DNA from: Amycolatopsis rifamycinica
GTDB taxonomy: Bacteria; Actinomycetota; Actinomycetes; Mycobacteriales; Pseudonocardiaceae
Assembly: GCF_000695625.1 (NCBI RefSeq)
Contig: NZ_JMQI01000035.1
Coordinates: 51,581 to 115,580, forward strand
Reading direction: 5' to 3'
Length of the DNA: 64,000 bases
Below, in pieces: positions 24,832 to 33,536 of this stretch. The translations under genes were made by a program, and so were the position numbers. Every line of letters starts with the position of its first letter. The stretch's first letter is position 1. The notes under the pieces were generated by a model. It was not told the DNA's origin, did no database searches, and saw only the letters and a program-made list of their open reading frames with translations.

Positions 24832-26238
24832 ATGGTCCACCCGCAGGCACTGCTGGACGAGCTGGAGCGCGCTCCGGAGATCCCCGCGTTCGAACACGGC
24901 TCGCGGGTCACCACCCGCGGCGAACTGCGGGAGCTGATCGGCCGGTTCGCCGCGGGCCTGCGGGCGGCCGGCCTCGGCCCGGGCGACGGCGTCGGGCTGG
25001 CCACCGCCGTCACGCCGGAGGGGTTCGCCGCCCAGGTGGCGGTGCACGTGCTCGGCGCCCGCGCGGTCGCGGTGCGGCCCGGGCTGCCGGAGGCGCAGTT
25101 GCGGCACATCCTCGGCGACGTCGCGGCGCTGGTCACCGACGAGCCGGGGCCGGCCGCGGTCCCGGTGCTGCCGGTGGACCGGCTGCGCTCGGCGCCGTAC
25201 ACCGAACCGGTGCCGCAGGGGCGGCTCGACGACATCGCGACGGTCGTGTTCACCAGCGGGAGCACGGGCGTCCCGAAGGGAGTGGCCTACAGCTACCGCG
25301 CCCTCACCGAAGGCCGTGTGTGGCGGCCGCCGGTGCCGGGCTCGGCGCACGAGCGGCTGGGCGCGGGCTTCGGGCGGTACCTGCTGTTCGGCTCGCTGGC
25401 CAGCGCGGTGATGGTCGAGCAGCTGGGGGTGTGCCTGTTCGCGGGCGGCACGGCGGTGATCCCGCAAGGGCCGCCGGACTTCCCGGGGGTGCTGCCGCGG
25501 CTGGGCATCACCGCGGCGCTGACCACCGTGCCGCGGCTGCACCAGATACTCGACGTGCTGCGGGAAACGGACGTCGACCTGGGCTCGCTGCGGCGGCTGA
25601 TCGTCGCCGGTTCGCCGGTGCCGCCGCACAAGCTCGCCGAGGCGGCCGGGCGGATCGGGCCCGCGATGCACCACGCGTACGGCCAGACCGAGACGGGGAT
25701 GCTGACGATCTGCCGCGCCGACGAGGGCCCGGGCTCGGTCGGGAAGGCGTGCGACACGGTGGAGATCTCGGTGCGCGACGGCGAGGTGTGGGTCCGCACG
25801 CCGTCGGCGTTCGCGGGCTACTGGCGCGATCCGGCCGCGTCCACCGAGGTGTTGCGCGACGGCTGGGTGCGGACGCAGGATCTGGGTTTCGTCGACGCCG
25901 AGGGCTACCTGCACCTGTCCGGCCGGGCCCGCGACGTGGTGATCGTGAACGCGATCATCCACTACACCGGCCCGATCGAGCGGGCGATCGCGGCGCACCC
26001 GGACGTCGACCAGGCCTACGTGGTGGCGGTGCCGGACGAGCGCACCGGCGAGGCGGCGCACGCGTTCCTGGTCCCGGCGCCGGGCCGCGAGCCGGACCTC
26101 GGCGAGGTGCGCAAGGCGGTGGCGGCCGAGCTGGGGGAGGCGGCGGTGCCGGCGCGGTTCAGCTTCGTGCCGTCGGTTCCGGTGGCGCCGTCGGGGAAAC
26201 CGGACAAGGCGGCGCTGCGGGCGTCTATTGTGGACTAG
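24832..26238 (+). CDS. AMP-binding (acyl-CoA ligase-like) adenylating enzyme
   Basis: The 468-residue protein has the ANL-superfamily P-loop VVFTSGSTGVPKGVAYSYRAL, the AYGQTETGM motif, the hinge region TQDLGFVDAEGYLHLSGRARDVVIVNA and the C-terminal catalytic Lys in SGKPDKAALR. It adenylates a carboxylic acid and may load it on CoA or a carrier protein. At 468 residues it is a little shorter than typical acyl-CoA ligases. No carrier protein or polyketide gene is adjacent, so its substrate cannot be given. ATG 24832 has GAAAGGCGAG upstream. The gene ends one base before a broken gene on the other strand. Confidence 0.87.
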   Translation: MVHPQALLDELERAPEIPAFEHGSRVTTRGELRELIGRFAAGLRAAGLGPGDGVGLATAVTPEGFAAQVAVHVLGARAVAVRPGLPEAQLRHILGDVAALVTDEPGPAAVPVLPVDRLRSAPYTEPVPQGRLDDIATVVFTSGSTGVPKGVAYSYRALTEGRVWRPPVPGSAHERLGAGFGRYLLFGSLASAVMVEQLGVCLFAGGTAVIPQGPPDFPGVLPRLGITAALTTVPRLHQILDVLRETDVDLGSLRRLIVAGSPVPPHKLAEAAGRIGPAMHHAYGQTETGMLTICRADEGPGSVGKACDTVEISVRDGEVWVRTPSAFAGYWRDPAASTEVLRDGWVRTQDLGFVDAEGYLHLSGRARDVVIVNAIIHYTGPIERAIAAHPDVDQAYVVAVPDERTGEAAHAFLVPAPGREPDLGEVRKAVAAELGEAAVPARFSFVPSVPVAPSGKPDKAALRASIVD

Positions 26239-26506
26239 TCAGGTCCCGGCGCGCAGGTCGGTGAGCACCTTGGCGATGCGGCGTTGCCGGGTCTCCGCGG
26301 TCTTCGCCTGGCCGATCGGCAGCACGAACCGTTGCTTCGCGCTGTAGGAGAGGCTTTCGAACCGGGCGCGCGCGGTGTCGTCGACGGCCAGCGCGGCCGC
26401 CAGGTCGGCGGGGATCTCGAGTTCGCGGGGTGCGGTGTCGAGGGCGATCTCGACCTCGACGTCGTCGCCGGCGGCGACCCCGGCCGGCCCCCGGTCGGAA
26501 CTTCAT
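26239..26506 (-). pseudogene. YdeI/DUF1905-type gene with internal frameshifting deletion
   Basis: The ATG at 26506 reads MKFR, the usual N-terminus of DUF1905 proteins, but only about 10 bases further the sequence matches the far end of that domain in a different frame. That frame reads GVAAGDDVEVEIALDTAPRELEIPADLAAAL, and continues with RARFESLSYSAKQRFVLPIGQAKTAETRQRRIAKVLTDLRAGT to TGA 26239-26241. The middle of the DUF1905 domain (roughly 60 residues) is missing and the two parts are out of frame. The junction is in the GC-rich run CCGGGGGCCGGCCGGGG. No intact product is possible. Confidence 0.8.
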
Positions 26507-26520
26507 GCGGCGAGTATGCC

Positions 26521-26550
26521 GCGTGCCGGCCGCCGGGGCAGCCGGCACGC
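26521..26550 (-). terminator. Hairpin after the trypsin gene
   Basis: Perfect 10-base arms GCGTGCCGGC (26521-26530) and GCCGGCACGC (26541-26550) lie 13 bases beyond the trypsin stop codon on the minus strand. It also sits between that gene and the YdeI pseudogene. Confidence 0.75.
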
Positions 26551-26563
26551 GGCCGGTGGCTCG

Positions 26564-27268
26564 TCAGACGCCGGTGGTGGTGCGGATCCAGCTGCGGCTG
26601 GAGGCGATGCTCGCGTAGTTCTGCGTGCCCTGCGGGTTCGAACCGGAGTTGTTGCCCGTGGAGCACACCCCGACCTGGGCGCCGTTGTAGAGCTGCGGGC
26701 CGCCCGAGTCGCCGTGCCAGGCCGAGCCGTTGATGCCCTGGCTGGCGATCGCCGTGCCGCCGTACGCGTCGGAGCTCAGGCCCGTCACGCGCACGTTGGC
26801 CGTCTTGAGGGTGCTCGACGGCGGGCTGCTGCCCTGCGTGCGGCCCCAACCGTAGATCTGGTTGGTCGAGCCGGTCGGCGGGTTGCCGGTGCCGAGCTTC
26901 ATGTACGTCGTGTTCACCGACGTCGACAGGTGCAGCAGGGCGATGTCGCCGTTCGGGGACGCCTTCTGCTGGTCGACGCTGACGTCGGTGCCCTGCTGCA
27001 GCGTCACGCTGCCGACCTTGACGTGCATGCCGGGCGAGTTGAGGCAGTGCCGGGCGGTGAGCACCCACTGCGGGGCGATGATCGTCCCCGAGCACTCGAA
27101 CCCGCCGTACGTCGTCACGTTGTTCCAGTAGATCTGGGCGCCCCACGGCGCGGAGGAAACCGTGCTCCCGCCGATGATGTCCTGCTGGGCGTCCGCCACC
27201 CCCGCTGAGACCAGACTCAGCGCCGCGGCGGCCGCCCCGACCGCGGCTACAGCCCTCGACATTCGCAT
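26564..27268 (-). CDS. Secreted trypsin-family (S1) serine protease, intact triad
   Basis: The 234-residue protein has a signal peptide (AVAAVGAAAAALSLVSAGVADA), a short prosegment and the mature start IIGG. The triad is complete: His in LTARHC, Asp in GDIALLHL and Ser in GDSGGP. Cys pairs match streptomycete trypsin-like proteases. ATG 27268 is chosen because it is directly before the signal peptide with GAAGGG upstream; the open frame extends 20 codons further. It contrasts with the three following genes on the same strand, whose S1 domains have lost catalysis. Confidence 0.9.
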   Translation of the reverse strand: MRMSRAVAAVGAAAAALSLVSAGVADAQQDIIGGSTVSSAPWGAQIYWNNVTTYGGFECSGTIIAPQWVLTARHCLNSPGMHVKVGSVTLQQGTDVSVDQQKASPNGDIALLHLSTSVNTTYMKLGTGNPPTGSTNQIYGWGRTQGSSPPSSTLKTANVRVTGLSSDAYGGTAIASQGINGSAWHGDSGGPQLYNGAQVGVCSTGNNSGSNPQGTQNYASIASSRSWIRTTTGV

Positions 27269-27372
27269 GAAAATGCCCTTCGGCCCAGGTGATCCGGATA
27301 TCCGTCCCGAACGGGACGACCGGTTCAACGTAAGAGCCGTGAAGGATTTTCGGAACCTACCGAAGTCGGTAA

Positions 27373-27398
27373 CCCGCCCCCGGCGAACCAGGGGCGGG
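27373..27398 (-). terminator. Hairpin after first pseudo-trypsin gene
   Basis: CCCGCCCC (27373-27380) and GGGGCGGG (27391-27398) are perfect arms with a 10-base loop, just past the stop codon at 27407 on the minus strand. Confidence 0.65.
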
Positions 27399-27406
27399 GC
27401 AGCCGC

Positions 27407-29338
27407 TCAGAGGATCGTCGTCGCGCGGGGCACGGGCACCTCGCTGTTGAACGCGAAGTTGCCGTGCCAGGCCGAGCTCGTGGCGAACTTCGTGCCGGTC
27501 GACAAGGAGACGTAGACGTCGCCGGCGGCTCCGCGGGTGAAGGTGGCGATGTCGTCCTTGCCGTCGCCGTCGAAGTCGCCGACTCCGGGGATCTCGTCGC
27601 CGTAGGCGAAGTAGTCGTGCCACAGCACGCCGCTGCCGGTGAACCTGCTGCCGTCGGAGAGGGCGACGTAGACGTCGGCCCCGGTGCCGCGGGCGAAGAC
27701 GGCGATGTCGTCCTTGCCGTCGCCGTTGAAGTCGCCGACCGCGGGAATCTCGGCGTTGTAGGCGAAGTCGTCGTGCCACTTCACTTCGTTGCCGACGAAC
27801 TTGGTGCCGTCGGAGAGGGCGACGTAGACGTCGCCGGTGGTGCCGCGGGTGAAGGTGGCGATGTCGTCCTTGCCGTCGCCGTTGAAGTCCCCGATGGTGG
27901 GGGTTTCGTCGTTCGGGGCGAAGTAGTCGTGCCACTTCAGCTCGTTGCCGACGAACTTCGTGCCGTCGGAGAGGGCGACGTAGACGTCGGCGGCGGCTCC
28001 GCGGGTGAAGGTGGCGATGTCGTCCTTGCCGTCGCCGTTGAAGTCCCCGACGGCGGGGATCTCGTTGTTCGGGGCGAAGTAGTCGTGCCAGAGCACGCCG
28101 TTGCCGGTGAACTTGCCGCCGTCGGAAAGGGCGACGTAGACGTCCGCGCCGGTTCCCCGGGCGAAGGTGGCCACGTCGGCTTTGCCGTCGCCGTCGAAGT
28201 CACCGGAGAGCGGGATCTCCGAGCCGATCGAAAACCGGTCGTGCCACAGCACGCTCGTGCCGTCGAACTTCGTCCCGTCGGAGCCGGCCACGAAGACGTC
28301 GCCGGCGGTGCCGCGGGTGAAGGTGGCGATGTCGTCCTTGCCGTCGCCGGTGAAGTCGCTGACCGAACGGGCGGTCGTCGTGGCGGCGACGGGCGCGCTC
28401 GGGTCGCCCGAACTGCCCCGGAACGGGCGGGCGACGACCCGGTAGTACCAGGTCTGCTTCGAGGGCACCGACGTGTGGACGTACGAGGTCGCCGTGGTCT
28501 GGCCGAGCAGGTGCGCCGCGTCGGTGGGCACCTGCGGGTCGGTGCCGCCGTAGACGGTGTAGGTGGCCTGGTCCGCCAAGCGCAGCGGCGACCACGAGAC
28601 GGTGACGCTGTGGTTGCCGCCCTTGGCGGTGGGCGCGAGCACCTGCCCGCGGATCCAGGAGATGAGGTCGTCGACGCGCTGGGCCGTGGTGCCCTGCCGC
28701 GTTTCGGTCTCGCCGACGCAGCCGTGCTGCCACGACGCTCCGGCCACCGCGAAGAGCTCGGTGACGCCGCCGGCCTCGCGGACGACCGGCCCGCCGGCGT
28801 CGCCCTTGCACGCGTCCGCGCCGTTCGCGCCGGTCAGCGACAGCGTGCCGGCCGCACCCGCCGCGCTGGTGAAGACGGCGGAGTGCGGCTGGTCCGGCAC
28901 CCATTCGGCCGACGTCCGGCCGTAGCCGACCAGCCGCAGCGGCTCCCCGGCCACCAGCGACGACGCGGGCAGCGCCACCGCCGGCACGTCGGTGACCGAG
29001 GTGTTCAGGCGGGCCAGCGCGAGGCCGCGGTCCGCGCGGACGACGACGTTCGTCACCTGCGCGGTGCGGCCCGGGCGGCCCACCAGCGCCGTCGTGGCCT
29101 TGGCGGGCGCGCCGCCCTGCGGGTTTTCGGGGAAGCAGCTCGCCGCGGTGAGCACGAAGACCGGCGAAACCAGCGCGCCGCTGCAGGCCCGGCCGTCGGC
29201 GGTCAGCTTGGCGGCGAAGGGGTAGGCGTCGGTGCCGGCCCCGTTCGAGACGGCGGACGCCGGGGCAGCGCTCACCGCGGCCGCGGTGAGCAGGGCGGCC
29301 GAAACCACCGTCAACCTCGATGTGGTGCGCGAACGCAT
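27407..29338 (-). CDS. Secreted trypsin-fold pseudoprotease with FG-GAP/VCBS repeats
   Basis: The 643-residue product has a signal peptide (about 1-29), an S1-fold domain (30-230), an Fn3-like domain (about 235-325; SVTVSWSPLRLADQATYTVYGG) and about six 48-residue repeats. The repeats are of the form DFNGDGKDDIATFTRGxxGDVYVALSDG, a calcium-binding propeller pattern. The S1 triad is lost: His is S67 (TAASC), Asp is G105 (RGLALARL) and Ser is A181 (CKGDAGGP). Cys pairs of the fold are kept. A binding rather than cleaving role is likely, perhaps at the cell surface. GAGGAGAG precedes ATG 29338. It is the most degenerate of the three consecutive paralogues. Confidence 0.87.
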   Translation of the reverse strand: MRSRTTSRLTVVSAALLTAAAVSAAPASAVSNGAGTDAYPFAAKLTADGRACSGALVSPVFVLTAASCFPENPQGGAPAKATTALVGRPGRTAQVTNVVVRADRGLALARLNTSVTDVPAVALPASSLVAGEPLRLVGYGRTSAEWVPDQPHSAVFTSAAGAAGTLSLTGANGADACKGDAGGPVVREAGGVTELFAVAGASWQHGCVGETETRQGTTAQRVDDLISWIRGQVLAPTAKGGNHSVTVSWSPLRLADQATYTVYGGTDPQVPTDAAHLLGQTTATSYVHTSVPSKQTWYYRVVARPFRGSSGDPSAPVAATTTARSVSDFTGDGKDDIATFTRGTAGDVFVAGSDGTKFDGTSVLWHDRFSIGSEIPLSGDFDGDGKADVATFARGTGADVYVALSDGGKFTGNGVLWHDYFAPNNEIPAVGDFNGDGKDDIATFTRGAAADVYVALSDGTKFVGNELKWHDYFAPNDETPTIGDFNGDGKDDIATFTRGTTGDVYVALSDGTKFVGNEVKWHDDFAYNAEIPAVGDFNGDGKDDIAVFARGTGADVYVALSDGSRFTGSGVLWHDYFAYGDEIPGVGDFDGDGKDDIATFTRGAAGDVYVSLSTGTKFATSSAWHGNFAFNSEVPVPRATTIL

Positions 29339-29365
29339 CGGTTCTCTCCTCGGTGCGGGACGGGG

Positions 29366-30913
29366 TCAGCCGCTCAGGCGGCAGGAATCCGGGGCGGCGG
29401 TCACGTGGATCTCGGTGTTCCAGCCCGAGCCGATCGTGACGCCCATGTGGTCCGGGCCGGACGGGGCCCACGTGTCGACGTTGTCGGTGTAGCGGTACCA
29501 GCGCAGCACCGGGCCGGTCCGGCCGTCGAACGGGCTGGTGCCGGTGCTGCCGCGGCCGTAGAGGATGTCGCCGCCCGGCGAGAAGATCTCGCTGAACATC
29601 TGCCAGCCGACGCCGACGGCCTTGTCCCGCTGGGTCCACGCCGAAGCGGCGAAGTCGTACTTGAAGCGGAACAGCTCGCCGCCCGGCTTGCGCGCGTAGA
29701 GCACGCCGTCGCCGGCCGCGGTGATGGAGTCGAAGCGGGACCAGCCGGTGTCGAGGACGGTGCCGGCGCCGTTGACCCACCAGCCCGTGGTGTCGTCCCA
29801 GAGGTAGTACTTCAGCTGCCCCTGGTCGTCGATCATGAAGATGCGGTTGTTCTCGTCGACGGCGATGCGGTTCTTGTACTCGGCCGTGAGGTAGCGCCCC
29901 CAGCCGCTGCCGACCTGGCCGCCGCCGCTCCAGCCGCTCGTGGTCGAGTACACCCAGCGCTTCAGGCTGCCGTTCGGGTACGGGTCGCCCGCGCCGCTGT
30001 TGCGGTGGATGTCCCAGATGACGCCACCCTTGCCGGCCAGCACGCGGCCGGTCCAGCCCGAACCGATCGCGTCCCTCGGCTGCGCCCAGACGACGGCGCC
30101 GTCGACCGGGCGGAGGTGGACGTAGCGCCAGAGGCTGCCGTCGGCGCGGGCGGTCCAGATCGCGGCTCCGGACGGGCACGACACCGGCGTCGGCACGGTC
30201 TGCTGCCGGATCCACTCGCCGAGGTCGTCGACGCGGGTTTCGGTGCCGCCGGAGCGGGTTTCGGTGACGTCGAGGCAGCCGTGCTGCCAGGACGTGCTGG
30301 AGAGGGCCACGAGCTGGGCGGTGCCGCCGGACAGGCGGAACGCGGGGCCGCCGGCGTCGCCCTTGCACGCGTCGGTGCCGTCGGCCGAGGAGACCGAGAC
30401 GGTGGAGCCGCTGACGCCGGAGACGGTGAACGGCGCGACGCGCGGCCGCGCGGGTACCCACTCGGTCGCGGTCCGGCCGAAGCCGGCCACCTGCAGGGTT
30501 TCCCCGGCCTGCGGCGCGCTGCCGAGGGCGATCGACGAGACGCCGGTGGCCGGCTTCTCCAGCTTCGCCAGCACGACGTCGCGGTCGGTGCGGCGCACGA
30601 CCTTCGTCAGCGTCGTGGTGAAGCCGGCGCCGGTGCTCAGGTCGACGTCGCCGACCGCGACGGTCGCCGCTTCGCTCGGGGCGCCGGAGCCGGTCGCCGT
30701 CAGGCAGGACGCCGAGGTGAGGATCCAGGACGGGTCGACCAGGGCGCCGGAGCAGGCCTTGGCCGGCGTGGCGATCCGGGCGAGGAACGGGTGGGTGCCG
30801 GTGGGCACCACCGTGCCGCCGGACAGGGCCTCGGCGGGGGTCACGGTCAGCAGACCGCCGGCGAGCAGGGTGACGGACAGGGCGGTGAGCCTCGTTCGGC
30901 CGCGTGGGTGCAT
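29366..30913 (-). CDS. Secreted trypsin-fold pseudoprotease with tachylectin-like propeller
   Basis: The 515-residue protein has a signal peptide (about 1-30) and an S1-fold domain in which the catalytic His is S69 (LTSASC) and the Ser is A187 (CKGDAGGP), while the Asp is kept (RDVVLAKL, D112). The C-terminal half (about 245-515) is a propeller of repeated GSGWxxx(x)G and WRY/WYRY strands, resembling tachylectin-2 carbohydrate-binding domains. This gives a lectin-like fusion in place of the FG-GAP repeats of its neighbours. It lies 27 bases upstream of the previous gene on the same strand; ATG 30913 follows GAGGGGGAACCG. Confidence 0.85.
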   Translation of the reverse strand: MHPRGRTRLTALSVTLLAGGLLTVTPAEALSGGTVVPTGTHPFLARIATPAKACSGALVDPSWILTSASCLTATGSGAPSEAATVAVGDVDLSTGAGFTTTLTKVVRRTDRDVVLAKLEKPATGVSSIALGSAPQAGETLQVAGFGRTATEWVPARPRVAPFTVSGVSGSTVSVSSADGTDACKGDAGGPAFRLSGGTAQLVALSSTSWQHGCLDVTETRSGGTETRVDDLGEWIRQQTVPTPVSCPSGAAIWTARADGSLWRYVHLRPVDGAVVWAQPRDAIGSGWTGRVLAGKGGVIWDIHRNSGAGDPYPNGSLKRWVYSTTSGWSGGGQVGSGWGRYLTAEYKNRIAVDENNRIFMIDDQGQLKYYLWDDTTGWWVNGAGTVLDTGWSRFDSITAAGDGVLYARKPGGELFRFKYDFAASAWTQRDKAVGVGWQMFSEIFSPGGDILYGRGSTGTSPFDGRTGPVLRWYRYTDNVDTWAPSGPDHMGVTIGSGWNTEIHVTAAPDSCRLSG

Positions 30914-30974
30914 CGGTTCCCCCTCGGTGGACCGGTGGCGGCGCCCCGGCGGGACGCCGCCACCGGTGGAACGG

Positions 30975-32984
30975 TCAGAACAGGGTCGACTGGGCGGCGT
31001 TGAACGTGCCGTTGCTGCTCCACTTGACGCCTTCGCCGTCGAACCCGCCGGCGGCGTTGGCGTGCCAGCGGAACACGTTCGTGTCCGAGCCGCCGTAGCC
31101 GTAGGTGGCGAACAGGTCCGTGCGGCCGTCGCCGTCGTAGTCGCCGGCGGTCCACTGCGACTGGGCGAGGTTCCAGTTGCCCGCCCCGCTCGTCCACTGC
31201 GTGACCGGCGCGTCGACGCCGGTGGCGGTGGCGTGCCAGGTGCGGAACGTCAGGTTCGCGCCGCCGAGGTCGATCGCGGCACCGAGGTCGGTGCGCCCGT
31301 CGCCGTCGAAGTCGCCGGAGACGAACTTCGCCTTCCCGGACGGGATGCCGCCGTTCCACTTGACGTTCTGCGCGGTGAAGCCGCCGGAAGCGTTGGCGTA
31401 CCAGAGGAACAGGTTCGCGGTGTTGTCGCGGTAGTCGTAGAACGCGGCCAGGTCGGCCCGGCCGTCGCCGTTGAAGTCGCCGGCCCGCCAGGTGGACTGG
31501 CCGAGGTTCCAGTTGCCCGCTCCGGTGCGCCACTGCGTGACCGGGGCGTCGAACCCGGTCGCCGTCGCGTGCCAGGTCAGCACGCTGAGGTCGGCGCTGC
31601 CGTTGTCGGAGGCGGCGGCGATGTCCGTGCGGCCGTCGCCGTCGAAGTCACCGGTGGTGAACCGGGCGTTCAGCGGCCGGAAGGCGCCGCTCCACTTGAT
31701 GCCCTGGCTGTCGAACCCGCCGGAAGCGTTGGCGTACCAGAGGAACAGGTTCGAGCCGCCGTCGAGGTAGTCGTAGAAGGCACCGAAGTCGGTGCGGCCG
31801 TCGCCGTTGAAGTCGCCGGTCACCCAGCGGGCCTTCGCGGCCTCCCAGCCGTCGGCGCTCCACTTCAGCTGCGGCGCGCCCACACCGGAGGCGGTCGTCG
31901 GCCAGACGTACACGCCGGTGCGGGCGTTGGTGAGGTCGTAGCTCGCGCCCGCGTCGTCCTTGCCGTCGCCGGTGAAGTCGGTGCCCGCCGAGACCGGTGT
32001 GGTGGCCGAGACCACGTCGGTCGGCGGGCTCGTCCACCCGTCGGTCGTCGGCACGACGATGCGGTAGTAGCGGGTCTGCTTGGCGGGCAGGCCGGTGTGC
32101 GTGTACGACGTCTCGCCGAAGCTGCCCAGCAGGTGGGCGCTGTCGATCGGCACGTCCGGGGTGGCCGACGCGTACACGTGGTAGCCGGTGCGGCCGGTCA
32201 CCGGGTGCCAGGTCAGGGTGATCGCGTGGCCCACGGCCTTGGCCGTCGGCGCGAGCGTCTGCTGGCGGATCCAGCCGGCGATGTCGTCGATGCGCGCGGC
32301 GGTGGTGCCCTGCCGGGTGGTGGTCTCCCCGAAGCAGCCGTGCTGCCACGACGAACTGGTCACCGCGACGACGTCGGTGCGGCCGCCGGCGTCGCGGAAG
32401 ATCGGCGCGCCGGCGTCGCCCTTGCAGGCGTCGGTGCCGTTCGTGCCGGCGAGCGACAGGGTGGTGGCCGTCGACGACGGCGCCTTGAAGGTGCCGACGT
32501 GCAGCGTGTCGGGCACCCATTCGCTTTCGGTGCGGCCGTACCCGGCCAGGCTGAGCGTCTCGTCCCCGCTCGGGTAGTTGACCGGGATGGTGCTGAGCGG
32601 CAGCGGAGCGATGTCGGTGACCGGCGTGGCGAGCCGGGCGAGCGCGACGTCCCGGTCGCCGCGGACGACGACGTTCGTGACCGCCACGACGTGCCCGCCG
32701 GTGCCGCTGAGGCTGGTCCGCCCGAGGGTGGCGGTGGTCGCCTTGGCGGGCACTCCGCCCTGCGGGTTCTCGGGGAAGCAGCTCGCGGCGGTGAGGACGA
32801 GGTCGGGCTCGACGAGCGCGCCGCCGCAGGCCCGCCCGTCGGAGGTGAGTTTCGCGGCGTACGGATAGGCGCCCGCGGCGGCGGCGGTGCCACCGGACAC
32901 GGCTTCGGCGGGCACGGCGGCCAGCACTCCGGCGGCCAGCAGGGCCGCGGTCACTGCCACGGCTCTGGTGGGACGGATGGACAT
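30975..32984 (-). CDS. Secreted trypsin-fold pseudoprotease with FG-GAP repeats (second type)
   Basis: The 669-residue protein has a signal peptide (about 1-29) and an S1-fold domain with the His replaced by S68 (TAASC) and the Ser by A191 (CKGDAGAP); the Asp remains at D112 (RDVALARL). An Fn3-like domain follows (ITLTWHPVTGRTGYHVYAS), then about seven repeats with DFNGDGRTDFGAFYDY and LFLWYANASGGF, longer than those of the first paralogue. The calcium-type DxDGDGxTD motif is retained. AAGGGGAG lies before ATG 32984. It is the first gene of the minus-strand run of three. Confidence 0.87.
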   Translation of the reverse strand: MSIRPTRAVAVTAALLAAGVLAAVPAEAVSGGTAAAAGAYPYAAKLTSDGRACGGALVEPDLVLTAASCFPENPQGGVPAKATTATLGRTSLSGTGGHVVAVTNVVVRGDRDVALARLATPVTDIAPLPLSTIPVNYPSGDETLSLAGYGRTESEWVPDTLHVGTFKAPSSTATTLSLAGTNGTDACKGDAGAPIFRDAGGRTDVVAVTSSSWQHGCFGETTTRQGTTAARIDDIAGWIRQQTLAPTAKAVGHAITLTWHPVTGRTGYHVYASATPDVPIDSAHLLGSFGETSYTHTGLPAKQTRYYRIVVPTTDGWTSPPTDVVSATTPVSAGTDFTGDGKDDAGASYDLTNARTGVYVWPTTASGVGAPQLKWSADGWEAAKARWVTGDFNGDGRTDFGAFYDYLDGGSNLFLWYANASGGFDSQGIKWSGAFRPLNARFTTGDFDGDGRTDIAAASDNGSADLSVLTWHATATGFDAPVTQWRTGAGNWNLGQSTWRAGDFNGDGRADLAAFYDYRDNTANLFLWYANASGGFTAQNVKWNGGIPSGKAKFVSGDFDGDGRTDLGAAIDLGGANLTFRTWHATATGVDAPVTQWTSGAGNWNLAQSQWTAGDYDGDGRTDLFATYGYGGSDTNVFRWHANAAGGFDGEGVKWSSNGTFNAAQSTLF

Positions 32985-33536
32985 GCGGAGTCTCCCCTTC
33001 GTTCTGCGGTACCCGTCAGGGCGCGGCGATCAGCGACCGCCTCGCCGGGCCGGCCCGGCCTCCCGGAGTGCGATGCCTTCGGTCGATGTGCTCGCGTGGA
33101 GGCGATTTCGCCCGCGCGTGACAGGCCGGTGAGCGTTGTCCCGCTCATCGGAAAGGTGCGTTCGGTGGACTGGGCGCGGACGTTCCCGCGCGGCCGCCGT
33201 GGTGGTGGTGGAGTGCAGGCCAGGCCCTGCGTGGATGTCCGGAGACACGGGCGCACGCTCAGCCGCCCGGTGGTCCCGCCTGCGGGGAACCGTGGCTGAT
33301 TCCGTAGGTTTGCTCCGGGCTTGCTTGCGATTCCTGCGCGAGCGCGTGCGTCGCGACGGTCTGGCGTCTTCGACGAGCCCGTGCCGGACATGGCGCCGTC
33401 CGGGAATGGGTGTGACGTTTCCCACGAGAATGTTCGATTCCCGTGGGAAAGCACGTCACGGAAAACGGCGCGGCGTGAGCCGGAAATGGGTGAATTGCCC
33501 GGGCGGATGCCGCAACGGCATACTCCGAACGTCCGA
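32985..33536. other. 552-base gene-free stretch upstream of the pseudo-trypsin run
   Basis: No open frame on either strand shows a ribosome site, a start-context or protein-like composition. The stretch must carry the promoter of the 669-residue protein and the 3' end of the small secreted protein. The clear structure inside is the long palindrome at 33412-33459, listed separately. Confidence 0.6.
33412..33459. repeat. 48-base near-perfect palindrome
   Basis: The left half GTGACG-TTTCCCACG and GAAT pair with ATTC, CGTGGGAAA and CGTCAC on the right around a GTTCG loop (33432-33436). The only defects are one mismatch (A33427/C33441) and a 3-base bulge (33451-33453). It lies 78 bases past the stop of the small secreted protein (minus strand). 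It may be a terminator or an operator. Confidence 0.7.

Noticed and set aside
24562..26061. Minus-strand open frame of about 500 codons across the AMP-binding gene
   Set aside because: The plus strand encodes clear ANL-superfamily motifs; the minus frame is Arg/His/Pro-rich and has no motif.
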